Shown here: piece after piece, positions 54,431 through 63,469 of the stretch
How the letters are laid out: the number at the start of each line of letters is the position of its first letter
Position numbering within the stretch: the first letter of the stretch is position 1
Assembly (NCBI GenBank): GCA_963704565.1
Contig: OY969917.1
Span: 1,240,001-1,304,000, forward strand
Source: Rhodoblastus sp963704565
GTDB lineage: Bacteria > Pseudomonadota > Alphaproteobacteria > Rhizobiales > Beijerinckiaceae
DNA: 64,000 nucleotides
Reading direction: 5' to 3'
Made by a program: the position numbers and the translations under genes
Notes under the pieces: generated by a model
What the model was told of the DNA's origin: nothing
The model's input: only the letters and a program-made list of their open reading frames with translations
The model's database searches: none

Positions 54431-57400
54431 TCAATGAGCTAACTCCCCGTTCGCGCCCAGCATCCGCCGGCAGACGCGAAACACATCCATCGGACGGAGC
54501 CCTTTCATACAGCGGTAGTCGCGGAAGCAATTGTTGAGCGCCTCTACGTAACACGGGCTGCAGCTCATTTCCCGCTGGATGGCGACCGCGGCAGGTCCGA
54601 GCGGCCCCCATTCCTGCGCCGAGACCACGCCGGAATGTATGCCGACGGTCGGCGCGCCCACGGCCGCGGCGATATGGTGCGGGCCGCTATTGTTGCCGAC
54701 AAAGAGGCTAGCCGCGCGCAACAGCACGGGAAGGTCGCGCAACGACGTCTTGCCGATCAGGGACCAGATCCGGTCGCGGCGAACGACTTCATCGAGGACC
54801 GCATCGGCGATCGGCTTTTCGCCCTCCGCGCCAATGATCAGGACATTGACCCCGGCGATATCGATGAGGAGGTCGATCAGAGCGGCGAAAAATTCGGGCG
54901 GCCATTGGCGGAGATCGTTGCCCGCGGCGGGGTGAACACAGACCACCTTGCCGTCGAACAGGCCCGGCGCCATATCGGCCAATGCCGGAATGTTCCGCGC
55001 CGCCTCGATGGCGCGATCGCGGCTTGGGCCGGCGATCACCGATCGGTCACGCTCGCAGGCCAGCGAAACGCGCTCGACCAGAGCGATGAATTCATCCGCG
55101 ATCTGGGCGCGCTTGCCGATATAGCTGCTGTCGCCTTCCCATTCGAGCGCGACATCGAGAAAGGAATGCTCGTTTCGGTGATCGAACCCCGCCAGCAAGC
55201 GCGCGCCCGTGCGCTGGAGAATGGGCCGCGTGTCGCCGTGTTTGCGCAGATCGACCGCTATGTCGAATTCATAGGGCGAAAGCTTTTGTTCCAGCGCCTG
55301 TAATTCCTCCTCGGTCAGCTCGCGGCGCCCCTCCTGCGAGACGGCGTGGAAAAAGTTGAATTCGATCGAATTGACGATGGCCGGCGCGAGTTCGGCCAGC
55401 ACGATCGAGGCCTTGGGGGCCAGGAGATGGATTTCAGCCTGCGGGAAGCGCATCTGCAATCGTTGGATCGCCGGCAGGGCCGTGATGAAATCGCCGACAT
55501 GGTCCAGTTTCAGGACAAGAATGCGTTTGACCTTATCGCGCGCCAGCAGGGGATGGCCGGCGCAAATCAACTGCGGCGGCTCGCCCTCGGGGACATAATT
55601 CACATCTTCGCGCGACAGCGCGGGATGGAAATAGGGATCGCCGAGCAGGAAAATATTCCGCCATTCCGCCGCGAAGCCGGGATCGAACACATCCGGCAAT
55701 TGGGCGCGGCTGGCCATTTCATGATGGATGATGCGCGTGTGAGGCGTATAGACGACCAGCTTTCCGGCGCGCCCGGCGCGCAGACAGAAGTCCAGATCGT
55801 TATTGACCACGCTGTGTTTTTCGTTGAAGCCGCCAATTTGTTCGAAAACGTTGCGGCGCGTCAACATGCAGGCGCCGGTGACCGCGATCGTGTTGCGCTG
55901 GACGCGGGCGAGTCCGAACGGCCCGGGTTCGCCCTCGCCGAGAAATCGGAAGAGATGACGCGCATCCGAATCCGCGAGAAACATTCCGGCGTGCTGAATG
56001 CGGAAATCCGGATAGAGCAGCTGCGGCCCCACGACGCCGACTTCGTCGCGTTCCGCATGCTCCGACAGAGCATGCAGCCAATAGGGGTCGAGCACTTCGA
56101 CGTCGTCGTTGAGGAAGAGCAGATATTCTCCCTCCGCGGCCTGAGCGCCGACATTATTGAACCGGGACCAATTGAATGGCTCCAATAGTTCGACGACCTT
56201 GTCGGCATTTTCACGCAGCCATGGCTTCCATTCCGATGTTTCGTCTTTGATATTATCTATGCAAATGATCTCATAATTCTTGTATTCGGTGGTTTTCCTG
56301 ATGGATTCAATAGAAGTCTTGACCAGGCCGCGCGTGGCGATGGTCGGCATGATGATGGAAACCAGCCCTCGGGTCGCGACCGACCGGCGCACGCGGTAGG
56401 TTCCCGGAAAGTCTCCCCGCAAAACCTCTCCGGCGACGCCACGGCGCCGGATCGCCTGGTTCAAGGCGCGGATTTCCTGAGCTTCGCTATCGCCAACATC
56501 TTTTTCGCGCTCGCTCAACGTCGCCGGAATCCGGTTGATTTGTCCCGGTTTTTCCGTCAGACGCAGCACCATGCCGTACTCGCTCAAACTCGCCAGCTGG
56601 CCTAACCGCAGTCCCGCCTCGGCGATCGCCTTTTCGGAGGCGCACCAGGCAGGTCCGATGTAATTGGTCGATAGAAGCAAGTCGGGTGACCATTCCGGCT
56701 TGAAGAAAGTGGAAAGAGCCTGAGAGGAAACGTCATGGCGGCGGTCGTCGCCATAGATGAAATCCACCATCGGATGCGTCGCCGCTTCGAGAGCCATTTC
56801 AAGCAGGGCGTCGGCGCCCAGGCGGACGCCGGCGCGCAACAGCATGAAATAGGGACGCCGGCCGGCGGCGCGCCAAGGCGCCAGCACGTCGGAGATCATC
56901 CGCCGGTAGTCCGTCTGGTCCAACCTGTGCAGAGAGCTCGGGTTGATGCCGCATTCTCTCACCAATTCGAGGGTTTCCTCGTTCAGAGCGGCTTTTGTCG
57001 TCAGAAGCGCCAGGCGCCAATCCTCGAAATATTGTCGCTGCAAGGATTTGAGCGTTTTGCGCAGCTGCGCCGCCTCGTCCTTTCCGCCGCCTTTGATCAG
57101 CACGCCGACGGTAAAGGCTGGCGGCGTCGGCGAAGCATCGATCAGCTCAAGTTTGAGATCGACTTCCGCCTGCGGCGCGCGGTCGCGCAAAGAACCGTAG
57201 CGCGGGTCTTCGCCACCGGGGTCGACGGGAACATCGAATTTGATTTCATTGTACTCGCCGCTGTTATCCTTGATTTCAATGCGGATCGTGTGGCGCTCGC
57301 GGGTGAACAGTTTGCGCGGCAGCATCATGGCGAAACCGCTGAGCAAGGAGCCGCTCCAATCCGGAAACGCCGCGTTGATATCGAGACGACGCATGCTGCG

Positions 57401-58657
57401 GGAGGCGGCGCCGACGAGAAGGTCATCCAGATAGACGTCGATACTGGCGATCCCCGAACGGGCGATCGCCCAGCCGCCGACGGAAAACATTCCGCGCGCC
57501 GTTTCGGTCGCGACGCCGTCCGAAACGGCTGGAACATCGAGATGGAAGCGCATTTGGTCGCTTCCGGCGCCCGCCTTTTCGGACGCGCCGGCCGCCTCCG
57601 CCGCCTGCGCCAGCAACGGCAGCGCCAGGGCGTGGGTCGATCCCTGCGCCGTTTCCACAACCAACGTGATCAGATGTTCGCCGCTCCAAGAACCGCCGAG
57701 TTCCTTCTCGAAGGAGAAGCCGGCGTCGCGCGCCGAACGGATCGAAGGAAAATAATTTCCGACGTCCGGACGCGGCAGGCCGTATTTGGCGCGCCCGATG
57801 CTCTTTCCGTCAGCAAGAAGGTTAATGGTTGCGATTTTCTCGGCGCTGGCGATCCAGCCTTCGACCTTGAGCGAGCCGCCGGTGGAAAGCAGGGACCGCT
57901 CGAAAAAGTGGTGGAATTCTCTTTCGTTGTGCTGTTTTCGACGAATGAGGGACGGAAGGTGCAACGTCTTCGAAACCGTGCGCGTCACGCCGCCCAACAG
58001 TCGCGCGGTGACGGTGATTTCCGGATGACGCAAAATCTCGTCATCGATTTCTCTCTGTAAGAAAAATCCCGACGTTCCGGCGTTCACGAATTCAGGGTAA
58101 ATTTCTGCGACGTCAGGACGCGGTCGGCGCCGTTCCGGCTCTCCCAGCAGGGATTCGGAGACGAAAATCTTGATTTCTTCCACGGCGGAATAGCCCGCCG
58201 CCCAACCGCCGACTTCGATGATTCCACTCGGCGTCACGCGCGCTACTTCAACGAAGACTTTCAGCGGTTCAATATCGAGCTGTCCCGGCGGCTCCGTGAC
58301 GACCTCTTCGCGCTCCGATGGCGCCTTGACGACGTCATCGCCATGTTGCGGCAAAAAATATTCCGTGCCCGCGATGCGGACTTGGAAATCGGCGGTCAGG
58401 TTGGAATCGCACTGGATTTCAAAACCGTGCTGGCCATCGCCCACGCCCGCGAGCTGCAAATCCTTGCGATAGCGGTCCGCGCGCCCACTGCCGACTTTTA
58501 CCCCGCCACACAGGATTTCCACGTCGACGCGCTGGCCGGACGCGCCGCGATCGCAGGCCCAGCCCTCGATTTTACGGCCGGACACCAGCTCGATACGCCC
58601 GTCCAAATGTCGATTTTCTGCATGATTGTCCGGAGCGTCGCTCATCTGGCGGGTCAT
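54431..58657 (-). CDS. Multidomain glycosyltransferase: four beta modules, GT2, GT9
   Basis: 1,408 residues. Residues about 20-490 contain four modules with a GW(A) strand and an RPDV/F/P pattern (KIEGWACDRG, EVGGWAAGYS, KVEGWIASAE, SVGGWAIARS). A GT2-like region (about 515-740) follows, then a full GT2 domain (VSIIMPTIATRGLVKTS, metal site LFLNDDVEV, GGFNEKHSVVNNDLDFCLR). The last 340 residues are a heptosyltransferase-type GT9 domain (RILVLKLDHVGDFITALPAI, VHPAAGNDLRQWP, VGNNSGPHHIAAAVG). The Cys-rich tail (CSPCYVEALNNCF) is usual for GT9. It could add two sugars in succession, possibly including heptose made via gmhA. Confidence 0.83.
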   Translation of the reverse strand: MTRQMSDAPDNHAENRHLDGRIELVSGRKIEGWACDRGASGQRVDVEILCGGVKVGSGRADRYRKDLQLAGVGDGQHGFEIQCDSNLTADFQVRIAGTEYFLPQHGDDVVKAPSEREEVVTEPPGQLDIEPLKVFVEVARVTPSGIIEVGGWAAGYSAVEEIKIFVSESLLGEPERRRPRPDVAEIYPEFVNAGTSGFFLQREIDDEILRHPEITVTARLLGGVTRTVSKTLHLPSLIRRKQHNEREFHHFFERSLLSTGGSLKVEGWIASAEKIATINLLADGKSIGRAKYGLPRPDVGNYFPSIRSARDAGFSFEKELGGSWSGEHLITLVVETAQGSTHALALPLLAQAAEAAGASEKAGAGSDQMRFHLDVPAVSDGVATETARGMFSVGGWAIARSGIASIDVYLDDLLVGAASRSMRRLDINAAFPDWSGSLLSGFAMMLPRKLFTRERHTIRIEIKDNSGEYNEIKFDVPVDPGGEDPRYGSLRDRAPQAEVDLKLELIDASPTPPAFTVGVLIKGGGKDEAAQLRKTLKSLQRQYFEDWRLALLTTKAALNEETLELVRECGINPSSLHRLDQTDYRRMISDVLAPWRAAGRRPYFMLLRAGVRLGADALLEMALEAATHPMVDFIYGDDRRHDVSSQALSTFFKPEWSPDLLLSTNYIGPAWCASEKAIAEAGLRLGQLASLSEYGMVLRLTEKPGQINRIPATLSEREKDVGDSEAQEIRALNQAIRRRGVAGEVLRGDFPGTYRVRRSVATRGLVSIIMPTIATRGLVKTSIESIRKTTEYKNYEIICIDNIKDETSEWKPWLRENADKVVELLEPFNWSRFNNVGAQAAEGEYLLFLNDDVEVLDPYWLHALSEHAERDEVGVVGPQLLYPDFRIQHAGMFLADSDARHLFRFLGEGEPGPFGLARVQRNTIAVTGACMLTRRNVFEQIGGFNEKHSVVNNDLDFCLRAGRAGKLVVYTPHTRIIHHEMASRAQLPDVFDPGFAAEWRNIFLLGDPYFHPALSREDVNYVPEGEPPQLICAGHPLLARDKVKRILVLKLDHVGDFITALPAIQRLQMRFPQAEIHLLAPKASIVLAELAPAIVNSIEFNFFHAVSQEGRRELTEEELQALEQKLSPYEFDIAVDLRKHGDTRPILQRTGARLLAGFDHRNEHSFLDVALEWEGDSSYIGKRAQIADEFIALVERVSLACERDRSVIAGPSRDRAIEAARNIPALADMAPGLFDGKVVCVHPAAGNDLRQWPPEFFAALIDLLIDIAGVNVLIIGAEGEKPIADAVLDEVVRRDRIWSLIGKTSLRDLPVLLRAASLFVGNNSGPHHIAAAVGAPTVGIHSGVVSAQEWGPLGPAAVAIQREMSCSPCYVEALNNCFRDYRCMKGLRPMDVFRVCRRMLGANGELAH

Positions 58658-59053
58658 TCAACTCTTACCAATTCGCGTTCTGAAAACAACGGTTCGCTTT
58701 GGGCGGACCTTTCGTGCGATGTCGAAGCCTGGCGGAATAGAGTTGCGCCAATGCGGCGATTTGACACGAAAATACAGTCTTTTGACCGTTGCAGCTCATT
58801 CAGCCCTATACACCGAACCGGCGTATCGGCGCAATAACGCAGGAACTTCTGGCGGGCCCCGTCTAGCAAGAAATCGTTCTTGAAAGGACGCCGGAAATAT
58901 CGTTTTTGGCGGGCCATGACTTCGTTTTCCGGTCAGCGCGCGGATCGCGCCGGTCGGCCCCGGCGAAGCGTTTGCGAGTCGGGCTTGAACGCTTCACACT
59001 CTCTCGGCTCGGAATTGCGGGCGGTTCCAGACCGAAAAGACTCCAGGTCGAGC
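58658..59053. other. Divergent promoter region between the two large glycosyltransferase genes
   Basis: The right part is open in the frame of the TPR gene back to an ATG at 58880, but the encoded Arg/Ser-rich sequence is not TPR-like. Both large genes should have promoters here; I see no strong consensus pair. Confidence 0.4.
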
Positions 59054-62011
59054 ATGGGATTGAACGGCGGCGATTTTTCGCAAATGACGGCTCTCGCGCA
59101 AGACGCGCGCAAGCGGGGCGAGCGGGCCGCCGCCCTTGAACATTTCCGCGCCGCGTCGGCCTTGGCCCCGGAAAAGCTTTGGGTTCTGATAGAAATCGGC
59201 GCCGAGCTGCGCGATCTCGGCCGCCTTGACGAGGCCGAGGCGCTCTTTCGCGATCTTCTGGCGAAAGCGCCCCATTGGTCGCAAGCATGGCTGGGCCTGG
59301 CGCGGGTCGCGCGGAAGCGGGGCGACCGCGCCGCCGCGCTCGACGCCTTTCGCGAAGCTGCGGCGTTCGAACCGGAAAATATCCGCATCGGTTACGATAT
59401 CGCGGAAGAATGTCGCGAGCTGGGCCGCCTCGACGAGGCGGAGGCGGCCTATCGCGATATCGTCGCCAAAGATCCGAACTGGCCGCAGCCGTGGCTGGGT
59501 CTGGCGCACGTCGCGCGCAAGCGCGGCGACCGCGCCGCCGCGCTCGAGGATTTTCGCCAGGCCGCCGCGCTCGAACCGAACAACACGCGGATTCTGTACC
59601 AAGTGGCGGAAGAATGTCGCGAACTCGGCCGCCTCGACGAGGCGGAGGCGGCCTATCGCGATATTGCCGCCAAGGATCCGAACTGGCCGCAGCCGTGGTT
59701 GGGGCTGGCGCATGTCGCGCGCAGGCGGGGCGAGCGCGCCGCCGCGATCGAGGCTTTTCGCCAGGCCGCCGCGCTCGAACCGGACAACATCCGGATTCTC
59801 TACCATGTGGCGGAAGAATATCGCGAGCTCGGCCGTCTGGACGAGGCGGAGGCGGCCTGTCGCGAAATTGTCGCCAAAGAGTCCGAATTCGCGGGGGCCT
59901 GGCGCGGGCTCGGACTGGTGACGCGCAGGCGCGGGGACCGCGCCGCCGCGCTCGAGGCCTTTCGCAAAGCCGCCGCGCTCGAACCGGACCAAATCATCAA
60001 TCGCCGCCTTATCGCGGAAGAATGTCGCGAACTCGGCCGCCTTGACGAGGCGGAGGCGATCTATCGCGACGTCGTCGCGAAAGATCCCCAATTTGCTGAG
60101 GCGTGGACGGGGTTGGCCTTTATCGCCCGCGGGCGCGGCGACCGTCTCTCGGCGTTGGAAAAATTTCGCAAGGCGGCGGCGATCGATCCGGCCAACGCCG
60201 GGACGCATTGCGCGGTCGCCGTCGAACTGCGCGAACTCGGGCGCTTTGACGAGGCGGAGGCGATTTATCGCGACCTTGTCGTCAAAGATCCCCAATTTGC
60301 GCAAGCGTGGACGGGATTGGCCATGATCGCCCGCGGGCGCGGCGACCATCTCGCGGCGTTGGAAAAATTTCGCCAGGCGGCGGCCATCGATCCGGCGAAC
60401 GCCGGGACGCAGTGCGGCATCGCCGATGAACTCTATCAGCTCGGCCGCATTGACGAAGCATCAGGGGTTTTTGCCGAAGTTGTCGCGAAAGACTCCAACA
60501 TCGCCTCGGCGTGGCATGGCTTGGGCCTTATCGCGCGCCAACGCGGAGAAAGGCTGCTGGCGCTGGAGCATTTCCGTCGCGCAGCGAATCTCGAACCGCA
60601 TCACGCCGGGCGCCAGCGGGAACTGGCGACGTCGCTCCGCGAGCTTGGCCGTTTCGACGAAGCCGAAGCCGTCCTTGCCGCTCTCGTCGAGCGTAGTCCC
60701 CAGTCCGCCGAGGCCTGGCTCACTTACGCGCACGGGCTTCGTCGCCGGTCCAGCGCCTTTGAAACGCTTGCGATCATCGAAAAGGCTCATGCCCTTGCGC
60801 CGGGCCGTCGCGAGGCGAGGCTGGCGCTTGCGGGCGAATATCTGCGGCATTGGCGCATTCAGGAGGCCGATGAATTATACGACGCGATTCTGAGCGGCCA
60901 CGAAGAGGATATCGCCGCGCTGATCGGCAAGGGGCAGGTCATGCGCCGGCGAGGGGACGCCGTCGCCGCGCTCGAATATTACCGCCTGGCCGCCTCGGCG
61001 CCCGCCGCGACGGAGGCGACGGTCTGCGAATATTCGAGGGAGCTGCAAGACGCCGGACAATTTCTTGAAGCCGACCGGATATTGCAGGAAGCCATTGCGC
61101 GCAATCCACGCCAGCCCGCATTCCACATGCGCGCCGGTCACAACGCCCGCGCGCGTGGCGATCGCGCCGGCGCCCGCCAGGCTTTCGCGCGCGCGGACGA
61201 GTTGAGTCCGGGGCAGGCGCATATTGCGACAGAAATCGCGACCGAAGATTTTTTCCTTGGCCGCACGAGCCAGGCCATCGTCGCGCTTCAGGATGTCCTG
61301 AGCCGCCATCCCAGGAATGCGCAGGCGTTCGGAGCGCTCGCGCTGTTCGCCGATCTGCTCGACGATATCGGAAGCGCCATCGCCCTGCGCAAAAGAGTCC
61401 TCGAAATCAATTCATCCAATCCCGGAATTTCGATTCAGCTCGCCCTGACGCTCGCGAAACTGGGACGATTGGCCGAGGCGCGGGAAATTCTGGCGCAATG
61501 CGAGGCGCGTTTCGGCTCCTTGCCGGAAATCTACAGCACAAGGGCTCGTCTCCTGAGCGAACGGGGCGATTTTCCGCAGGCCGCCTCGACGCTGCAAATG
61601 GGAATTACGAAATTTCCCAGGCATTTCGAATTGTGGGCGCAAAAGGTCGCATTATCGACAAGCCTCGGCGCGTTCGACGAGGCCTGGCAGGCGATCGAGG
61701 CCTGGCCGAAGGCCAGCGCCCGCGAGATGACGCGCATTCATCACCTGCGCGGCCAGATCGAAATGGCGCGATGGCGGCCCGATCGAGCCCTGAAGCATTT
61801 TCTCGAAGGCCTGAAGCTCAATCCCTCCGAGTTCAGCCTCGGCGAACGGGCCGCCCGAGCGTCCATCCTCGCCGCGGATGTGGAGGCGAGTCAGAAGAGT
61901 TCTCAATGCTTCCGTGCGCGGCAACCCGAGCCACCGTCTTTTCCATGGCGGCGTTTTCCGCCCGACACAGTCGGTTCTCGGTCAGCTCATCGACGAATAC
62001 CGGTTGGATAA
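59054..62011 (+). CDS. TPR-rich protein, likely front part of a TPR-glycosyltransferase
   Basis: Starts at ATG 59054 (MGLNGGDFSQMTALAQDARKRG); an ATG at 58880 would add 58 non-TPR residues. The protein is built of about 68-residue double-helix modules with the pattern W-GLA--ARKRGDRAAALEAF--AAALEPDN and ELGRLDEAEAAYRDIVAKDP. Several modules around 59,400-60,000 are near-identical with a 204-bp period. The frame ends at 62011 with a 40-residue tail (QKSSQCFRARQPEPP) unlike TPR, while the +1 frame continues as a glycosyltransferase. Removing one A near 61890 joins the two into a protein of about 1,270 residues. Confidence 0.78.
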   Translation: MGLNGGDFSQMTALAQDARKRGERAAALEHFRAASALAPEKLWVLIEIGAELRDLGRLDEAEALFRDLLAKAPHWSQAWLGLARVARKRGDRAAALDAFREAAAFEPENIRIGYDIAEECRELGRLDEAEAAYRDIVAKDPNWPQPWLGLAHVARKRGDRAAALEDFRQAAALEPNNTRILYQVAEECRELGRLDEAEAAYRDIAAKDPNWPQPWLGLAHVARRRGERAAAIEAFRQAAALEPDNIRILYHVAEEYRELGRLDEAEAACREIVAKESEFAGAWRGLGLVTRRRGDRAAALEAFRKAAALEPDQIINRRLIAEECRELGRLDEAEAIYRDVVAKDPQFAEAWTGLAFIARGRGDRLSALEKFRKAAAIDPANAGTHCAVAVELRELGRFDEAEAIYRDLVVKDPQFAQAWTGLAMIARGRGDHLAALEKFRQAAAIDPANAGTQCGIADELYQLGRIDEASGVFAEVVAKDSNIASAWHGLGLIARQRGERLLALEHFRRAANLEPHHAGRQRELATSLRELGRFDEAEAVLAALVERSPQSAEAWLTYAHGLRRRSSAFETLAIIEKAHALAPGRREARLALAGEYLRHWRIQEADELYDAILSGHEEDIAALIGKGQVMRRRGDAVAALEYYRLAASAPAATEATVCEYSRELQDAGQFLEADRILQEAIARNPRQPAFHMRAGHNARARGDRAGARQAFARADELSPGQAHIATEIATEDFFLGRTSQAIVALQDVLSRHPRNAQAFGALALFADLLDDIGSAIALRKRVLEINSSNPGISIQLALTLAKLGRLAEAREILAQCEARFGSLPEIYSTRARLLSERGDFPQAASTLQMGITKFPRHFELWAQKVALSTSLGAFDEAWQAIEAWPKASAREMTRIHHLRGQIEMARWRPDRALKHFLEGLKLNPSEFSLGERAARASILAADVEASQKSSQCFRARQPEPPSFPWRRFPPDTVGSRSAHRRIPVG

Positions 62012-62867
62012 AGCCTCTCTGGCGCTTTTGCGCGCCGGCCTGGCGTCGCGCGATCCCATCGCCGCTTTGGCCGCGCCGGTGAGGGAGACTCCCGACTACA
62101 CCCCCTTCGCCTTGCATTTCCTGGTCGAATTGCGACGCGCGGGGGTTTTTGCCTTATCCGGCGGGGAGGGCGCCAAGGGAGCGTCGCTCTTTCCCCGCCA
62201 AATCGCGCAATATTGGGACGAGGACATCCCCGACGACGTTCGGGCTCTTTCGGACGAATGGCGCGCGACGCACCCCGATTTTTCCTATCAGCTTTTCTCC
62301 AAGGCCGACGCGCGCGCCTATATCCGTGACACGGGAATCCGGGGCGCCGCCGAGGCGTTCGAGCGCGTGAAGGAACCGGCGAGTCAAGCCGACCTGTTTC
62401 GCCTGATCTGGCTGCATCGCGCCGGCGGCTTTTACGCCGACGCCGACGACCGTTGCATCGCGCCGATTTCGACCATCGATCCCGGCGGCAAGGATCTCAT
62501 CCTGCATCAGGAAGATTTTGGAACCGCCGGCAATAATTTCATTGCCGCGACGCCCGGCCATCCGGTCATCGAAGAAGCTCTAAAAAGCGCCATCCAGGCG
62601 ATCAACCGCGGCGACAGCGACGTGGTCTGGCTGGCGACGGGGCCGGGCCTGCTGACCCGGACGTTCGCCCGTTATCTGGCCGAGGGATCCGCCTTTCGGT
62701 TTCACAGAACCCTGTTCCTGGATTCGCACGAGCTGCGGCGCGCGGTCGCTCTCCATAGCACGGTGTCGTACAAATATACGCCGCGCCATTGGAGCCGGTC
62801 CGTGTTTCGGCGACGCCACGGGCGGGCGACCGCGCAGATCGCGGAAATCGCCGCGCTTGAGGCGTGA
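61878..62867 (+). CDS. DXD-type glycosyltransferase domain, probably fused to the TPR protein
   Basis: The frame from 61878 encodes RVLNASVRGNPSHRLFHGG, a linker, then a glycosyltransferase with sugar-binding DXD motif (KEPASQADLFRLIWLHRAGG, YADADDRC near codon 195) as in Och1/TcdA-type enzymes. IPDDVRALSDEWRATHPDFSYQLF is the usual opening of that domain. As a separate gene its start would sit inside the TPR gene in another frame, with no RBS, so a single broken gene is the simpler reading. The end at 62867 is normal. Confidence 0.72.
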   Translation: MWRRVRRVLNASVRGNPSHRLFHGGVFRPTQSVLGQLIDEYRLDKASLALLRAGLASRDPIAALAAPVRETPDYTPFALHFLVELRRAGVFALSGGEGAKGASLFPRQIAQYWDEDIPDDVRALSDEWRATHPDFSYQLFSKADARAYIRDTGIRGAAEAFERVKEPASQADLFRLIWLHRAGGFYADADDRCIAPISTIDPGGKDLILHQEDFGTAGNNFIAATPGHPVIEEALKSAIQAINRGDSDVVWLATGPGLLTRTFARYLAEGSAFRFHRTLFLDSHELRRAVALHSTVSYKYTPRHWSRSVFRRRHGRATAQIAEIAALEA

Positions 62868-62905
62868 GGCGCGTCGCGCGTCGGCGTCTTTTCGCAACGC
62901 AACCC

Positions 62906-63183
62906 TCAATAGGCGCTGTAGCTTTTTTCCTCGACGATTTTGCTGCCGGTGACGAGGTTGATCCGGCGCTTGATTTCCAAGCGACGGTCGTTGGTCTTGT
63001 GAACGGCGCGCGCCAAGGTGATGAATTCGGCGCCGAAATCGCCCGCCCGCTGACATAGGACACGGCTCCGCTCGGCCATTTCACGACATAGCCGTTCGTC
63101 ACGCCATGATCCCTGACCTCGTAAGGCTTGTCGCGCGGTTTGAGGGCCTATATCTGTTTGACGGTGAGCGCGAGCTTGGTCAT
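62906..63183 (-). pseudogene. Decayed tyrosine integrase, N-terminal arm domain
   Basis: From the ATG at 63183: MTKLALTVKQI, a TAG stop at 63150-63148, then ALKPRDKPYEVRDHGVTNGY and VVKWPSGAVSYV. This is the arm-type DNA-binding N-terminus of integrases that target tRNA genes. Past about 63055 the frame changes and the sequence (FITLARAVHKTNDRRLEIKRR, SYSAY stop) is not integrase-like. The catalytic domain is missing. It lies 163 bases inside attR, the expected place for an island integrase. Confidence 0.55.
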
Positions 63184-63345
63184 GGCGTTTCCAAGCGTGG
63201 CGGGCAGTCGGAAAAAAGAATGGCGCTTTATGCTGACTGCGCCTGACGGATTATAACGCCGTTAAAATTACGAAATACAAGGGAACGCAAGGACTTGCGA
63301 GCGAAAAATTGACGGGATGTGACGGGACAGGAAATGAGGTTTTCG

Positions 63346-63391
63346 GCGACTGTTAATCGCTGGGTCGCAGGTTCGAGTCCTGCTCAGGGAG
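63346..63391. repeat. attR: 46-bp partial copy of tRNA-Asn
   Basis: Identical over 46 bases to 38883-38928, from the anticodon arm through the discriminator base. Upstream sequence has no D-arm or acceptor 5' strand, and the following bases are TCA rather than CCA, so it is not a tRNA gene. It marks the right end of the island. Confidence 0.88.
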
Positions 63392-63469
63392 TCACTTTCC
63401 TCCTCGATCGCGCCGTCTCCATGTCGATGAAACGGCAAAAAACGCCCGTCCGGATGGTCCGGGGAGAGC

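Noticed and set aside
63346..63391. A second tRNA-Asn gene
   Set aside because: Only the 3' half is present, with no D-arm or 5' acceptor strand and TCA in place of CCA. It is the right attachment site.
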